Shown here piece after piece: positions 17,230-26,490 of a DNA stretch of 64,000 nucleotides; within the stretch, counting starts at the first letter, position 1, and every line of letters starts with the position of its first letter. This DNA is from SAR324 cluster bacterium. Its GTDB lineage: Bacteria; SAR324; NAC60-12. Both the position numbers and the translations under genes were made by a program. The notes beneath the pieces were generated by a model. That model was not told where the DNA came from and did no database searches. It was given only the letters and a program-made list of their open reading frames with translations. Location: NCBI GenBank assembly GCA_028281495.1, contig JANQJU010000029.1, positions 434,001-498,000 on the forward strand, given 5' to 3'.

Positions 17230-17492
17230 GATATGTCCTTTTGTACTAAGGATCCTGTTTTATGAACCAATAACGGATTTTGTAGCTCCAGCTAAGGCAG
17301 TCGAACTTCTCGATTTGGACGCCTCCAGCACATCACCGTTTTTAAGCCTTCGAGTCTATTAGGATAGGGATGGTTCAGGAATACTAATTATCACGTTTTT
17401 GAGCGCACACGACTTTTTGAGAGTGGTCTGGAGATTGGCTTTTATCTAGATACTTTCAAAGCGGTAGGAGGTAGGAGAATAGCCTTTTCTAT

Positions 17493-17732
17493 CTAAATTT
17501 CTATTCCGTAGTTCGCCATCAATTCAAAGCCCTTTTTATAAGAGCTAAAATTAATGATATCGTCCGTCTCCATGGAAATATCAAAAGCGTCTTCAAGTTC
17601 TGCGATCATTTCCATATGGCCTATCGAGTCCCATGAAGCAATAGAATTGTATTCTATGTCATTTTCTAGTTGCTGTTCTTCAAGAGAAAAACATTCCATA
17701 AACACCTTATTGTACTTTTCCTTATTAGTCAT
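17493..17732 (-). CDS. Acyl carrier protein
   Basis: This 79-residue acidic four-helix carrier has the phosphopantetheine attachment Ser36 in WDSIGHMEMI. The frame has an earlier ATG at 17750, but the ATG at 17732 is preceded by AAAGGA at nine bases and gives the usual ACP length. It is the first gene of the minus-strand acyl-modification run and presumably carries the intermediate handled by the AMP ligase, FabZ-like and FabG-like enzymes and LuxC. It differs in motif from the second carrier at 26228 (DSLKHM), so the two likely serve separate pathways. A 4'-phosphopantetheinyl transferase is not in the window. Confidence 0.9.
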   Translation of the reverse strand: MTNKEKYNKVFMECFSLEEQQLENDIEYNSIASWDSIGHMEMIAELEDAFDISMETDDIINFSSYKKGFELMANYGIEI

Positions 17733-17882
17733 AATAAATATTCCTTTCATTGTTCATAGGGGTTTCGCAATCTTAGTTCCGATCACCTTTCCAAAAGAGT
17801 GAACAGACTAAAAATCAGTTCAATACGGAATTGTGGTGTTTTTGTCGACGGGAAAGTGATTCCCGAACCTAGTAGTCTGAGG

Positions 17883-19658
17883 CTATGGACCTGATTTTTT
17901 AATAAATCCAGCTGAAACTCCAATTTCAGGATTCGCGAATTGAACATGGGATTTTAAATAACAAGGCAACCGAGCTAAGGCGCAAGAGTCCGCTTTCACC
18001 GGGATTCGGAGTTGGACCCCATTGACTTCAATATCTTCATATTGTGTTTCAATAAGATAAGGAATCACTTGCCCTTCTACAATGCGATAGCTCGAAATCA
18101 ACGGATGCAGTTTCGGAGGAATCCATATGGGGGACTCCAAGCGATAATTCTGGATGGTGCCGTCTCTCAATCCTTGGACCAACAAACGATCAAAAGTTCT
18201 TGGATACAACTTGCCTGCGGCGACCACTCCCCCAAGCACAACCAAACAGGCGGTGAGCGCATAAGGAACAATCGGCAATCGTCGACACCAAAGCCCATAG
18301 CCGCTTTTGAGTAGAGGGAATTGAGCCAGACTGTAAGCGGGAAGCAAACAAACAAACCCAAAGCCATATCGATTGTTGGGGCCAAAGATGATCCAAAAGG
18401 CAAACTGAGCGACAAAGAGTAAAGCAAGGCGTGTCAGGCCGGTATGGGTGGGGTTGCCCAATAATCGTGAAATCAAAATTCCAATCAGCAATAAAGCGTT
18501 CCACACAAACATCACTGTGAAAAATAGACTATGGGTGGCAGCTTCGATGCCATCTTCTTGCCAGAACCAAAACCAAAACCACTCCCACCAATCCGTCGTT
18601 TCGGGAACCATGCCCGCCCAACGAGTGGCCATGGAAATTGTGTGTGCCGTATTCCTCGCAAACTCGGTGCCAACCGACCAAGGTAGCGAATCCTGACACA
18701 AATAGTGTGCAGGAAACATGGCACAGCCTGTCGTTTTCCAGCCGTAGGCGAACGTGGGCAAAAGCAAAATCAGGCCCCAGCTTCCGGCAAACAGAGCCGC
18801 TTTCCAATGCCATTGCTTCGATTTCCAGTAATACAAGCCACACAGGATAATTGCTGGAATCCCAATTGGCTTCATGGCGACAATGCCAATCGCCAGAAAT
18901 ACCGGAAGCTTTCCTGGGTACTTCAACAAACTCCACCCCAGAAGCAAGAACAACAGGGCAACGGGAACGTCGGGGGAAGGAGATACCACCACTCCCCATA
19001 TCAAAAAATGAAACACAATGAACAGCAAGGCCCATAAAACGAACCAGTCCACGTAGTCAGCCTGTTTTTGAAGAATACGTTTTCCTAACAAGGCAAGATG
19101 CAAAAGAGCCATCAACAAACCTAGCCCTCCCAGCAGCGTTCCTACTCGTGATTCCAGCAAACCAAAATTAAATGGGGCATTCAGGGACCACCAAGTGGTG
19201 GCCATTCCCATATGATCGGTAATCAATCCAATGCCTTGCACGACTCCATAATGGGAAAGCCAACGGATGACTCGGTGATGGTAATTTAGGGTGTCGTACC
19301 AGGAAATAGGACGGGTCACAAAAAACGCGACTCCGGCAGCAAGGATCAAAAAACCCAGGATTGCGGAAACGCTCATATGATTACGGCACCAAGTTTTCAA
19401 GCGAAGCCTAAGGTCTTTCTGCCCCAAGCTCACACCAACCCAACCTACCGTTACGATTCCTCCGGCTAAAGGAGATAAGGGAGCGAAAAATGCTAAACCC
19501 AAGAGAGCGATTGACAAGATGATAAGTCCGCTCCATGTGGCAGTTATAAAATAGTCTCCGTCTTTCTGGATATCCACTTGAAGGTATTTAAGGATCGAGC
19601 AACCGATTATGAACCCAACTCCAATCAATCCACACCACATTAACATCAAATAAATCAT
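17883..19658 (-). CDS. Polytopic membrane protein, GT-C-like
   Basis: This 591-residue protein has about a dozen hydrophobic segments and a C-terminal soluble tail of about 80 residues. The loop YDTLNYHHRVIRWLSHYG, with a later TTWWSLNAPFNFG, resembles the lumenal acceptor loop of LIC_10190-type membrane proteins and other GT-C-like glycosyltransferases that use lipid-linked sugars. The ATG at 19658 is chosen over a GTG at 19676 because AGAAGGGA lies in front of it. It probably builds or modifies a surface glycan at the inner membrane. It could instead be a polymerase-like protein. No catalytic motif is certain. Confidence 0.6.
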   Translation of the reverse strand: MIYLMLMWCGLIGVGFIIGCSILKYLQVDIQKDGDYFITATWSGLIILSIALLGLAFFAPLSPLAGGIVTVGWVGVSLGQKDLRLRLKTWCRNHMSVSAILGFLILAAGVAFFVTRPISWYDTLNYHHRVIRWLSHYGVVQGIGLITDHMGMATTWWSLNAPFNFGLLESRVGTLLGGLGLLMALLHLALLGKRILQKQADYVDWFVLWALLFIVFHFLIWGVVVSPSPDVPVALLFLLLGWSLLKYPGKLPVFLAIGIVAMKPIGIPAIILCGLYYWKSKQWHWKAALFAGSWGLILLLPTFAYGWKTTGCAMFPAHYLCQDSLPWSVGTEFARNTAHTISMATRWAGMVPETTDWWEWFWFWFWQEDGIEAATHSLFFTVMFVWNALLLIGILISRLLGNPTHTGLTRLALLFVAQFAFWIIFGPNNRYGFGFVCLLPAYSLAQFPLLKSGYGLWCRRLPIVPYALTACLVVLGGVVAAGKLYPRTFDRLLVQGLRDGTIQNYRLESPIWIPPKLHPLISSYRIVEGQVIPYLIETQYEDIEVNGVQLRIPVKADSCALARLPCYLKSHVQFANPEIGVSAGFIKKSGP

Positions 19659-19779
19659 GCCATTCCCTTCTAACACCTGACTTGCACAGTCTCTTCCCTC
19701 ATGAGACGCTTTACATTCGGTAGCGACTCCCTTAGAGAGTGCCTCCCCAACGATTCAAGCAACTTTAAAATCTGAAACA

Positions 19780-20922
19780 ATGACGAAACGACTTTTGGTT
19801 TTTCCTAACGACCCCTTGATCCTGTATGTCAACAAGGGCGAAATCAAACCACGATACTACAATCCTGGAAACCTTTTTGATGAGATTCACTGCATCACCT
19901 TTACGGATCAAGAAGCGGACTCTCATTCAGTGCAACCTCTTTTTGGCAATGCTTCGGTGCAGTTGCATCCCATGGGCAAACTGAATCCGATATATTATTA
20001 CATCCGATTTCAAGAACAATGGGCTCGGTTACTCGCGACGGTAACTCAGATAAACCCACATTGCATCCGAGCCTACAACAGCGATTTGATCGGTTTTTTG
20101 GCCGCGCGATTGGGTCACACTTTGGGCATTCCTATGGTGTTTTCCAACCACATTGACCCTGATGAGTTCGCTCCCGATCAATCCAAAAATTGGAAATTGA
20201 AAATCTGGTGGTGGTTTTCCAAGAAAATCTATGAACCCTATAGCCTTCGGCATGCTACGAAGATCATCAATGTCACCCATTTCCTCAATAACTATTGTCA
20301 ACGGCATGGCGTCCCATCCCATAAAACTGAGGTGATTTACAATAAAGTCTACGCCCGACAATTCGCCATTTCCCGAAACTATGCGGTCAAAACAACTTAC
20401 CGATTGTTGACCGTAGGCAAGTTGTGCTCTCAAAAAAGCCCGGCTACGATCATTCAAGCCCTTTGCGAATTGCCCAACGTACGACTCACCCTCATCGGAA
20501 ACGGAGAGGATTACGTAATGCTAAAACGCTTAGCCCAAACTTTAAAAGTATCAACTCGGGTGGAGTTCATCCGTTCGGTACCGCACCGAGAGATTCAACG
20601 CCATTATGCCGAGTCTGATTTGTTTGCATTGGCAAGCCACTACGAAGGATTTTGTATCCCTGTTTTGGAGGCGATGGCTTCCGGGTTGCCCATTGTCGTC
20701 AATCACAAAGAGCCCTTGCCGGAAGTTCTGGGTGAATGCGGATTGGTGGTTCCTAACACGCCATCAGCCTTTGCCTCAGCGATTCGCTATTTGATCAACC
20801 ATCGAGCCGAACGTGAACGTTTCGGTCAACTCGCGATCCAGCGTGCTCGTTCGCTTGATGGCGATCTCATGGAACAACGGGAAAAGGCCTTATACGAAGG
20901 CATTTTGAATCCATCCAGTTGA
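19780..20922 (+). CDS. Glycosyltransferase family 4
   Basis: This 380-residue GT-B protein has the C-terminal donor-site signature HYEGFCIPVLEAMASGLPIVV, with the Glu-x7-Glu pattern of retaining GT4 enzymes. LLTVGKLCSQKSPATIIQAL opens the second Rossmann domain. The N-terminal domain is of typical size. It is cytoplasmic and probably adds one sugar to a lipid-linked oligosaccharide. The ATG has no obvious Shine-Dalgarno. It diverges from the membrane protein at 17883 and is followed 13 bases later by a GT9 gene, so the pair is likely cotranscribed. Confidence 0.87.
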   Translation: MTKRLLVFPNDPLILYVNKGEIKPRYYNPGNLFDEIHCITFTDQEADSHSVQPLFGNASVQLHPMGKLNPIYYYIRFQEQWARLLATVTQINPHCIRAYNSDLIGFLAARLGHTLGIPMVFSNHIDPDEFAPDQSKNWKLKIWWWFSKKIYEPYSLRHATKIINVTHFLNNYCQRHGVPSHKTEVIYNKVYARQFAISRNYAVKTTYRLLTVGKLCSQKSPATIIQALCELPNVRLTLIGNGEDYVMLKRLAQTLKVSTRVEFIRSVPHREIQRHYAESDLFALASHYEGFCIPVLEAMASGLPIVVNHKEPLPEVLGECGLVVPNTPSAFASAIRYLINHRAERERFGQLAIQRARSLDGDLMEQREKALYEGILNPSS

Positions 20923-20935
20923 AGGAACGTGTTTC

Positions 20936-22060
20936 ATGTCCTCTCCTAAAGTTGAACTCGCAAAAGTATTTGCTTGGAATCTCTTGGTGGAAGCAAGAAA
21001 CTGGCTCCACTCCCCTTCTCTTGAAACTCCCCTCGTCATCGCCATGGCAGGCATCGGCGACCTTCTCTTTTCCACAGCTCTGATTCGCAAACTGCATCAA
21101 ATTTCGAGACATCCAATCGATATTGTCACATTTCCATTGGCAGCTTCCATTTTGGAGGGAAACCCTCATATTGGCCATATCTATCTGCTTGATAAAAATG
21201 CGTCACCCAAAGCCCATGCGGATTTGTCAAAACAACTGAATGTGAAAAATTATTCTGTAGTTTTTTCAATTCGAACGCCTGTTGGGTTATTGCAGCGATA
21301 TGGATTGTGGGGGCAGCATGGAATTTGGATCCGCCACCCCTTTTTCTTTGAAGAACTGCGTTTGTGGCAACGCATCCAAGGGCGGATTTCTCAAGAACGG
21401 AAGCGTGCTTTCTATCAGCAGATGCATATTATTGAACGGGATCTCAGCATGATTCCCGAATCCTCCAATTGGAGCCCAGAAGAACTCAAACTCGAAATTT
21501 TTCCGACTCCATCAGCACAGCAAGAGATCCAAACCTTGTTGTCCGCAAATTGGGGCCAAACGCCTTTTGTTGTGATTCATGTAGCTGGTCAAGACCCAAT
21601 ACGTAAACTAAGAGTCGATACCTTCCGAGAGGTGGTCCGGCAGTTCTCTTTACCCGTGATATTGGTGGGCGCTCCAAACGACGTGGACGTAGCTGAGGCC
21701 ATCCGTCAAGGACACGACCATGTGATGAGCCAAGCAGGTAAACTCTCGCTCATGGCGGTGTTTGCACTACTTCAAAAAACGGTGCTTTGCATTGCACCAG
21801 ATAGTTCCATTATGCATATGGCAGTGACTGCCAAGGCTCCTTTAGTGGCATTGGTAGGAAATCAACGTCCTGAAACTTTTGGTCCTTTTCCTCGGCATGA
21901 ACGGATCATTGTCTTGGACAGGCAACCCGAATGCAGTCCATGCAGTCGTCTTCAATGCGATAAATTCCCACTTGGCTCCTGCGTCCAAGACATCACTGCC
22001 ACTGAAATCGTTTCCGCAGCCAAAAAGTTGCTCAAACCCGTCCTTGAAGCTCGTCCATGA
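20936..22060 (+). CDS. Glycosyltransferase family 9 (heptosyltransferase-like)
   Basis: This 374-residue protein has the GT9 signatures MAGIGDLLFSTALIRKL (N-terminal domain), VVIHVAGQDPIRK and IAPDSSIMHMAVTAKAP (donor-binding domain). It ends with a four-Cys tail (CSPCSRLQC then C), as in many heptosyltransferase homologues. GAAGGA precedes the ATG. It follows a GT4 gene closely, suggesting sequential sugar additions in LPS core or capsule assembly. Its last 29 bases overlap, tail to tail, the end of the minus-strand gene at 22032. It is a second GT9 besides the one at 2817, and the two are only distantly similar by eye. Confidence 0.86.
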   Translation: MSSPKVELAKVFAWNLLVEARNWLHSPSLETPLVIAMAGIGDLLFSTALIRKLHQISRHPIDIVTFPLAASILEGNPHIGHIYLLDKNASPKAHADLSKQLNVKNYSVVFSIRTPVGLLQRYGLWGQHGIWIRHPFFFEELRLWQRIQGRISQERKRAFYQQMHIIERDLSMIPESSNWSPEELKLEIFPTPSAQQEIQTLLSANWGQTPFVVIHVAGQDPIRKLRVDTFREVVRQFSLPVILVGAPNDVDVAEAIRQGHDHVMSQAGKLSLMAVFALLQKTVLCIAPDSSIMHMAVTAKAPLVALVGNQRPETFGPFPRHERIIVLDRQPECSPCSRLQCDKFPLGSCVQDITATEIVSAAKKLLKPVLEARP

Positions 22061-23288
22061 GCTGTACATGCTCGCCCAAGACGTCTCGCTGGGTGTCGCC
22101 ATTATAGATGATATCAGAAAGCATCCGATCCACATTTTCTTGCGGATAGGGTTCAAAATCCGGTTGTTCGTATTTTTGGCGTAAGAATTGTTCCAGTTCT
22201 TCACAAGAATGGGCTTTAGCGCAGGCATCATACGATTCAAAAATCATTTCGAGATCGGTAAAGTATCTCGGAAACAACAGCATGGTTTTTTGCAAAAAAA
22301 CCTCGATAACGATGCTTGACAACGTTGCTATCACCACGTCGGCCCATTGAATCAAATTGTTGGAATGCGTGTTGGGAACGTATTCGAACGTTCCGTCTTT
22401 GACATCGAGATTGGTGAACAATTCGCGAGTACGTGGCTTTATTTTGAGATCAATCCAATCCAGTTCCGCTAAACGAGCGAAGGTTGCTTGCACCGCTTCG
22501 GTATGCAACCAACTACTATCCATATAAACCACCTTGAGCCGGCGTTTTCCCCCTTTAGACGCAATGGTTTCCTTCGGTATCAACTGGTCATAAACCTTTC
22601 CCCATTCTGCACAGAACCTCGGGCTTCCTAGCACATGAATCAAAGCAGTTGGGTAGTCTCTGCTAAAAAAGTAGTCGGCAATGGTTTGAAATGGAACGAT
22701 CCGGTGTTGTGTCGCAGCGGCGTAGCTTTCGTGGGCTTCTCTATACCCCAAGTCCATAATCACTTGAAGTCCGTGGGGGGTTTCCATTACAGGAATTCCT
22801 AGATGAGCCGCCTCCTCTCGCAATTCGCTGTGCAACCAGAGAGACCAACCATGATCCATCACCACGAGTGAGGTTTCAAAATAATGAAACAGACTGCGAA
22901 CCCAATGGCGCGAATATACCTTCTTGAAGCCTCGAATCACCAACTGCCGGGCTAAAAACACAAGCACTGCCCGCGGTATCTCGGAAAATTGTTTTTGCTG
23001 AAAGATGTTTTTTAGAGTTTCCTTAGTGTATTTTCGAAAGTCATCATGGTGGATCAAGCTCCCTGATAGCTTATGCAAAATCGTCGGTTTGTAAGCATGA
23101 TAGAGGTAATCCACCGTGATCTTGGAAAATTTTTGCTTCAAAAATTGAATGCGGAAATCCGATTCCAATTCCAATGTGTAGCTTTGTGAAAAGACGGCAA
23201 TCGGTTCGTCATGAACGGAGGCATACTTATAAATCACGGGGACCATGTGATCCAAGTCATTGAAATTTCTAATGATAAAGATGACCAT
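22032..23288 (-). CDS. Putative surface-polysaccharide glycosyltransferase, GT-B-like
   Basis: The 418-residue protein begins with a Rossmann-type MVIFIIRNFNDLDHM strand-helix. It ends with a donor-domain-like segment (WADVVIATLSSIVIEVFLQKTMLLFPRY), resembling the SSI.IEAL region of capsule and CDP-glycerol-type transferases. VMETPHGLQVIMDLGY holds a conserved-looking His-Gly. I do not recognise a named family. It lies alone on the minus strand between a GT9 gene and a deacetylase. The upstream sequence is pyrimidine-rich with no ribosome site, so the start is uncertain; the next Met is residue 15. Confidence 0.5.
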   Translation of the reverse strand: MVIFIIRNFNDLDHMVPVIYKYASVHDEPIAVFSQSYTLELESDFRIQFLKQKFSKITVDYLYHAYKPTILHKLSGSLIHHDDFRKYTKETLKNIFQQKQFSEIPRAVLVFLARQLVIRGFKKVYSRHWVRSLFHYFETSLVVMDHGWSLWLHSELREEAAHLGIPVMETPHGLQVIMDLGYREAHESYAAATQHRIVPFQTIADYFFSRDYPTALIHVLGSPRFCAEWGKVYDQLIPKETIASKGGKRRLKVVYMDSSWLHTEAVQATFARLAELDWIDLKIKPRTRELFTNLDVKDGTFEYVPNTHSNNLIQWADVVIATLSSIVIEVFLQKTMLLFPRYFTDLEMIFESYDACAKAHSCEELEQFLRQKYEQPDFEPYPQENVDRMLSDIIYNGDTQRDVLGEHVQLMDELQGRV

Positions 23289-23421
23289 AGGGAGTGGTAA
23301 GGGAGAATATGAGGAAAATTGAACAAAATTTTAGGCCTTAAAATCAATTTCAAGTATTACTGCTGTTTCACTACAACAAAAACTCAATCTCTTCACTATG
23401 AACTTTTTTTGAGTTTGACTC

Positions 23422-24360
23422 ATGCACACCACCTGGAGATCCCAGATATGGGAACCCATGTTGAACAATAGGGTCGTTTCAAAGCTCAGCCGACTCATGC
23501 CTTTTGCTTTCCAGAAGGCATCTTCTAAACCAAGCAAAAGTTTTCGGTTTCCTGCCGGTTGGCAAGATAAAATCATTTTTTTCCTTTCTTTTGATTGTGA
23601 TACCGAAAAAGATGCGAGAGTGGTCCCGACCCTTCAAAACGAGTTGCATCGCCACGGATTGAAAGCTTGTTTTGCCGTTCCAGGAATGGAATTAGAAAAA
23701 CACCCTGAACCCTATCGGGCACTCTACAACGCGGGTCACGAGTTTCTCAATCATGGCTATCAAAGCCATTGCCATTTGAAAGAAGAGACCAACGAATACA
23801 TCAGCTCTTTTTTTTACAACCAACTGCCCTTGAAAACATGGCAAACCGATGTCGTGCGAGGTCATGAAAACATCGTTCAGATTTTTGGAACGGCTCCACG
23901 AGGTTATCGCACACCACACTTCGGATCGTTTCAATCCGTACTTCAATTGAGTTCGTTGTATCGCTTGTTATCACAGTACGGTTATCGTTATTCGACATCC
24001 ACGCTGCCCTTAAAACGCTTTGTTTATGGTCAAGTTTACCGCCCACAGCCCGATTTGTGGGAGTTTCCGCTCAGTGGGATGTTCGATAATCCGTTCGCAG
24101 TGTTTGATTCGTGGAGCATTCGTTTCGACCCGGATCGCCGATATTCCGATCCAGACTACTTTCGCATCTTTCAACAAAACCTTGATTTTGCACTCCATCA
24201 TGCGCGACGTCCGTACATTCTGAACTATTACGTAGATCCTTCCCAGGTGTTTGATTTTGATGGTTTTTACCAATCTTTGGAGTATCTTCTTCAACATCGA
24301 GATGCTCTGATGAATCCAACGTATTCTGAGTTCACTGAAAAAGTTATGCCCAGCACATAG
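23422..24360 (+). CDS. Polysaccharide deacetylase-like protein
   Basis: This 312-residue protein of the NodB/CE4 superfamily has FFLSFDCDTEKDA for the catalytic and metal Asp motif, FLNHGYQSHCH for the metal histidines and APRGYRTPHFG for the Arg-Pro strand. The variant of the first motif (DCD rather than DDG) is typical of distant deacetylases acting on polysaccharide or lipid-linked sugars. No signal peptide is evident, so it is probably cytoplasmic. Translation may start at 23422 or at the ATG at 23458. It is followed after 26 bases by the FkbH gene and may open that cassette. Confidence 0.75.
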   Translation: MHTTWRSQIWEPMLNNRVVSKLSRLMPFAFQKASSKPSKSFRFPAGWQDKIIFFLSFDCDTEKDARVVPTLQNELHRHGLKACFAVPGMELEKHPEPYRALYNAGHEFLNHGYQSHCHLKEETNEYISSFFYNQLPLKTWQTDVVRGHENIVQIFGTAPRGYRTPHFGSFQSVLQLSSLYRLLSQYGYRYSTSTLPLKRFVYGQVYRPQPDLWEFPLSGMFDNPFAVFDSWSIRFDPDRRYSDPDYFRIFQQNLDFALHHARRPYILNYYVDPSQVFDFDGFYQSLEYLLQHRDALMNPTYSEFTEKVMPST

Positions 24361-24386
24361 CCACTGACGCTTGAGTTTCCAGACCT

Positions 24387-26174
24387 ATGCACCCTCAATT
24401 TCCTTCGTTAACCAATATTCAAAAAGAACTCCTCGAAGCATCGAAAAGTGACCAACCCCCATTACGCTTGGCTGTACTGAGAAACATCGTTACCGAACCC
24501 ATCGAACCGTATCTCAACTATCTAGCTCATCAGGCGAATCTTCAGGCAGCCATTCGTTTTGGAGAGTACGATCAAATGATGCAGGAAACCACGGGGGGAG
24601 CAGCCTCTTGGTTACAAAATGAATGGGACGGCCTTTTGGTCTTTCTGCATTTGGAGACAGCTACCACTTTGCTCACTCGTTCTTTTGCGGCACTTAACGA
24701 TTCGGGGATCCAAGATGAGATTGAACGGCTTTCCCTATTGATTCAAACCATGCTGCAAGGCATTCGCAAACTGACAGGAGCGATGGTTTTGTGGCAAGGC
24801 TTTGAAACTCCAGTTTATCCAGCCTTGGGAATTTGGGACAGTCAACAAAAAACAGGACAGGCGCAAGCAATCCAGGAGCTAAACCAACAGCTTCAGCAAA
24901 TCTTACGAACGACCTCCAGTGCGTACTACGTGGACCTTCCATCGTGCGCATTGCGTCTAGGGGCCTTGCAATTTTATGATCAGAGGTCATGGCATTTGAA
25001 TCGTTCACCTTATTCAAGGGCGGGCTGGCAGCATATCGCTTATGAAAATTTCAAATACCTAAGATCGGTTCAAGGAAAGGCCAAAAAATGTTTGGTGCTG
25101 GACTGCGACAATACCTTGTGGGGCGGTATTGTGGGAGAAGAAGGAATCTCTGGTATCCATCTGGGGAATGCTTATCCGGGATCACCCTATCGCGAGTTTC
25201 AACAGGCCATACTAGATTTGTATCACCGGGGAGTGATTCTAGCCTTATGCAGTAAAAACAATACGGACGATGTGTGGGAAGTCTTTCACCGGCATCCGGA
25301 TATGGTGTTGCGTGAAGAACACATCGCAGCATCGCGTATCAATTGGCAGGACAAAGCCCAAAACCTTCGTGAAATCGCAGGGGAATTGAACATCGGTTTG
25401 GACAGTTTGGTGTTTGTCGACGACAACCAATTTGAGATCGAATTGGTACAGCATGAACTGCCGGAGGTCACGACCGTGCATATCCCCACGAATGAAGCAA
25501 TACATGCTTGCCAGCATCTGGCATCCGGGGCCTGGTTTGATACTTTGACGCTTTCCCAAGAAGATCGGCAACGTGGTGCCATGTATCAAGCAGAACACCA
25601 CCGTCAAACCCTTAAAACTCAGAGTTCCGATCTGGAGAGTTATTATCGCTCGCTAGAAATGGTCGTAGACATTCAAATGGTCGATGAACTGACCGTACCG
25701 CGTGTGGCTCAGCAGACGCAAAAGACCAATCAGTTCAACCTCACGACCCGGCGGTACGAGGAATCGGATATTTTACAATTCATCGAAAATCCCAACAGCG
25801 ACGCGTTTTGCCTGCGTTTACACGACCGATTTGGCGATTCTGGAATCGTGGGAACTGCAATTCTTCGATATCAGGCAGATCAAGTATATGTTGATACGTT
25901 TCTTTTATCTTGTCGGGTCTTAGGGAGAGGGGTTGAATCTGCTTTCCTGAACAGCCTTTTGAAATTCTCTCACGCCCAAGGCTATCGGGAGGTCATTGGG
26001 GAATATTTGAAAACTCCTAAAAATGCCCAAGTGGAACCATTTTATGCCAAGGAAGGATTTGTCGAAATCGAGACAGAGCGTACGGACGAACGCCGTTTGT
26101 TTCTATGGAATACGAGCCAACCCTTACAGCAGATTCTTTCCTATTTTGTAAAAATTATTTTCCCCTCTGCTTAG
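24387..26174 (+). CDS. FkbH-like protein (HAD-IIIC with GNAT-like C-terminus)
   Basis: This 595-residue protein has an HAD core with Asp239-x-Asp241 in VLDCDNTLWGGIVGEEG and motif VFVDDNQFEIELV. A C-terminal GNAT-like segment of about 150 residues contains FGDSGIVGTAIL. This is the FkbH architecture. Characterised FkbH proteins move a glyceryl group from 1,3-bisphosphoglycerate to an acyl carrier protein, with dephosphorylation. The next gene encodes exactly such a carrier, so glyceryl-ACP formation is a strong inference. The neighbouring methyltransferases could O-methylate the glyceryl unit, and the AAC(3)-like domain could transfer it. Confidence 0.88.
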   Translation: MHPQFPSLTNIQKELLEASKSDQPPLRLAVLRNIVTEPIEPYLNYLAHQANLQAAIRFGEYDQMMQETTGGAASWLQNEWDGLLVFLHLETATTLLTRSFAALNDSGIQDEIERLSLLIQTMLQGIRKLTGAMVLWQGFETPVYPALGIWDSQQKTGQAQAIQELNQQLQQILRTTSSAYYVDLPSCALRLGALQFYDQRSWHLNRSPYSRAGWQHIAYENFKYLRSVQGKAKKCLVLDCDNTLWGGIVGEEGISGIHLGNAYPGSPYREFQQAILDLYHRGVILALCSKNNTDDVWEVFHRHPDMVLREEHIAASRINWQDKAQNLREIAGELNIGLDSLVFVDDNQFEIELVQHELPEVTTVHIPTNEAIHACQHLASGAWFDTLTLSQEDRQRGAMYQAEHHRQTLKTQSSDLESYYRSLEMVVDIQMVDELTVPRVAQQTQKTNQFNLTTRRYEESDILQFIENPNSDAFCLRLHDRFGDSGIVGTAILRYQADQVYVDTFLLSCRVLGRGVESAFLNSLLKFSHAQGYREVIGEYLKTPKNAQVEPFYAKEGFVEIETERTDERRLFLWNTSQPLQQILSYFVKIIFPSA

Positions 26175-26227
26175 TTGATCCCAAGTGAGAAAATTGAACA
26201 CCCCTTTAGGAGAAAGGATCTTGTTTT

Positions 26228-26473
26228 ATGGAACCCCATGATATTCAGCACAAAGTTTTGGAAATTCTCAGTAGCATCCTTTTGGTTCCGATGGACGATT
26301 TGGATCAACATTCATCTCCGCAAACTATACCAAACTGGGATTCACTTAAGCACATGAACCTTGTGATGGCGATTGAAGAGGAATTCGAAGTTCAGTTCAC
26401 ACCAGACGAATTTTTGGAACTTTTGAGCGTCCCAGCTATTCTGGAAACACTGTCACAAAAGCTTACCCCCTAA
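26228..26473 (+). CDS. Acyl carrier protein (glyceryl-ACP candidate)
   Basis: This 81-residue acidic carrier protein has the phosphopantetheine Ser39 in NWDSLKHMNLV. The ATG at 26228 follows AGGAGAAAGGAT. It lies directly behind fkbH, the standard pairing for glyceryl-ACP synthesis, and ahead of a methyltransferase and an AAC(3)-like acyltransferase. The linked acyl group cannot be proved from sequence. It is distinct from the carrier at 17493, which belongs to the LuxC/LuxE run. Confidence 0.9.
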   Translation: MEPHDIQHKVLEILSSILLVPMDDLDQHSSPQTIPNWDSLKHMNLVMAIEEEFEVQFTPDEFLELLSVPAILETLSQKLTP

Positions 26474-26490
26474 TATAGGCTGATTTTTCG

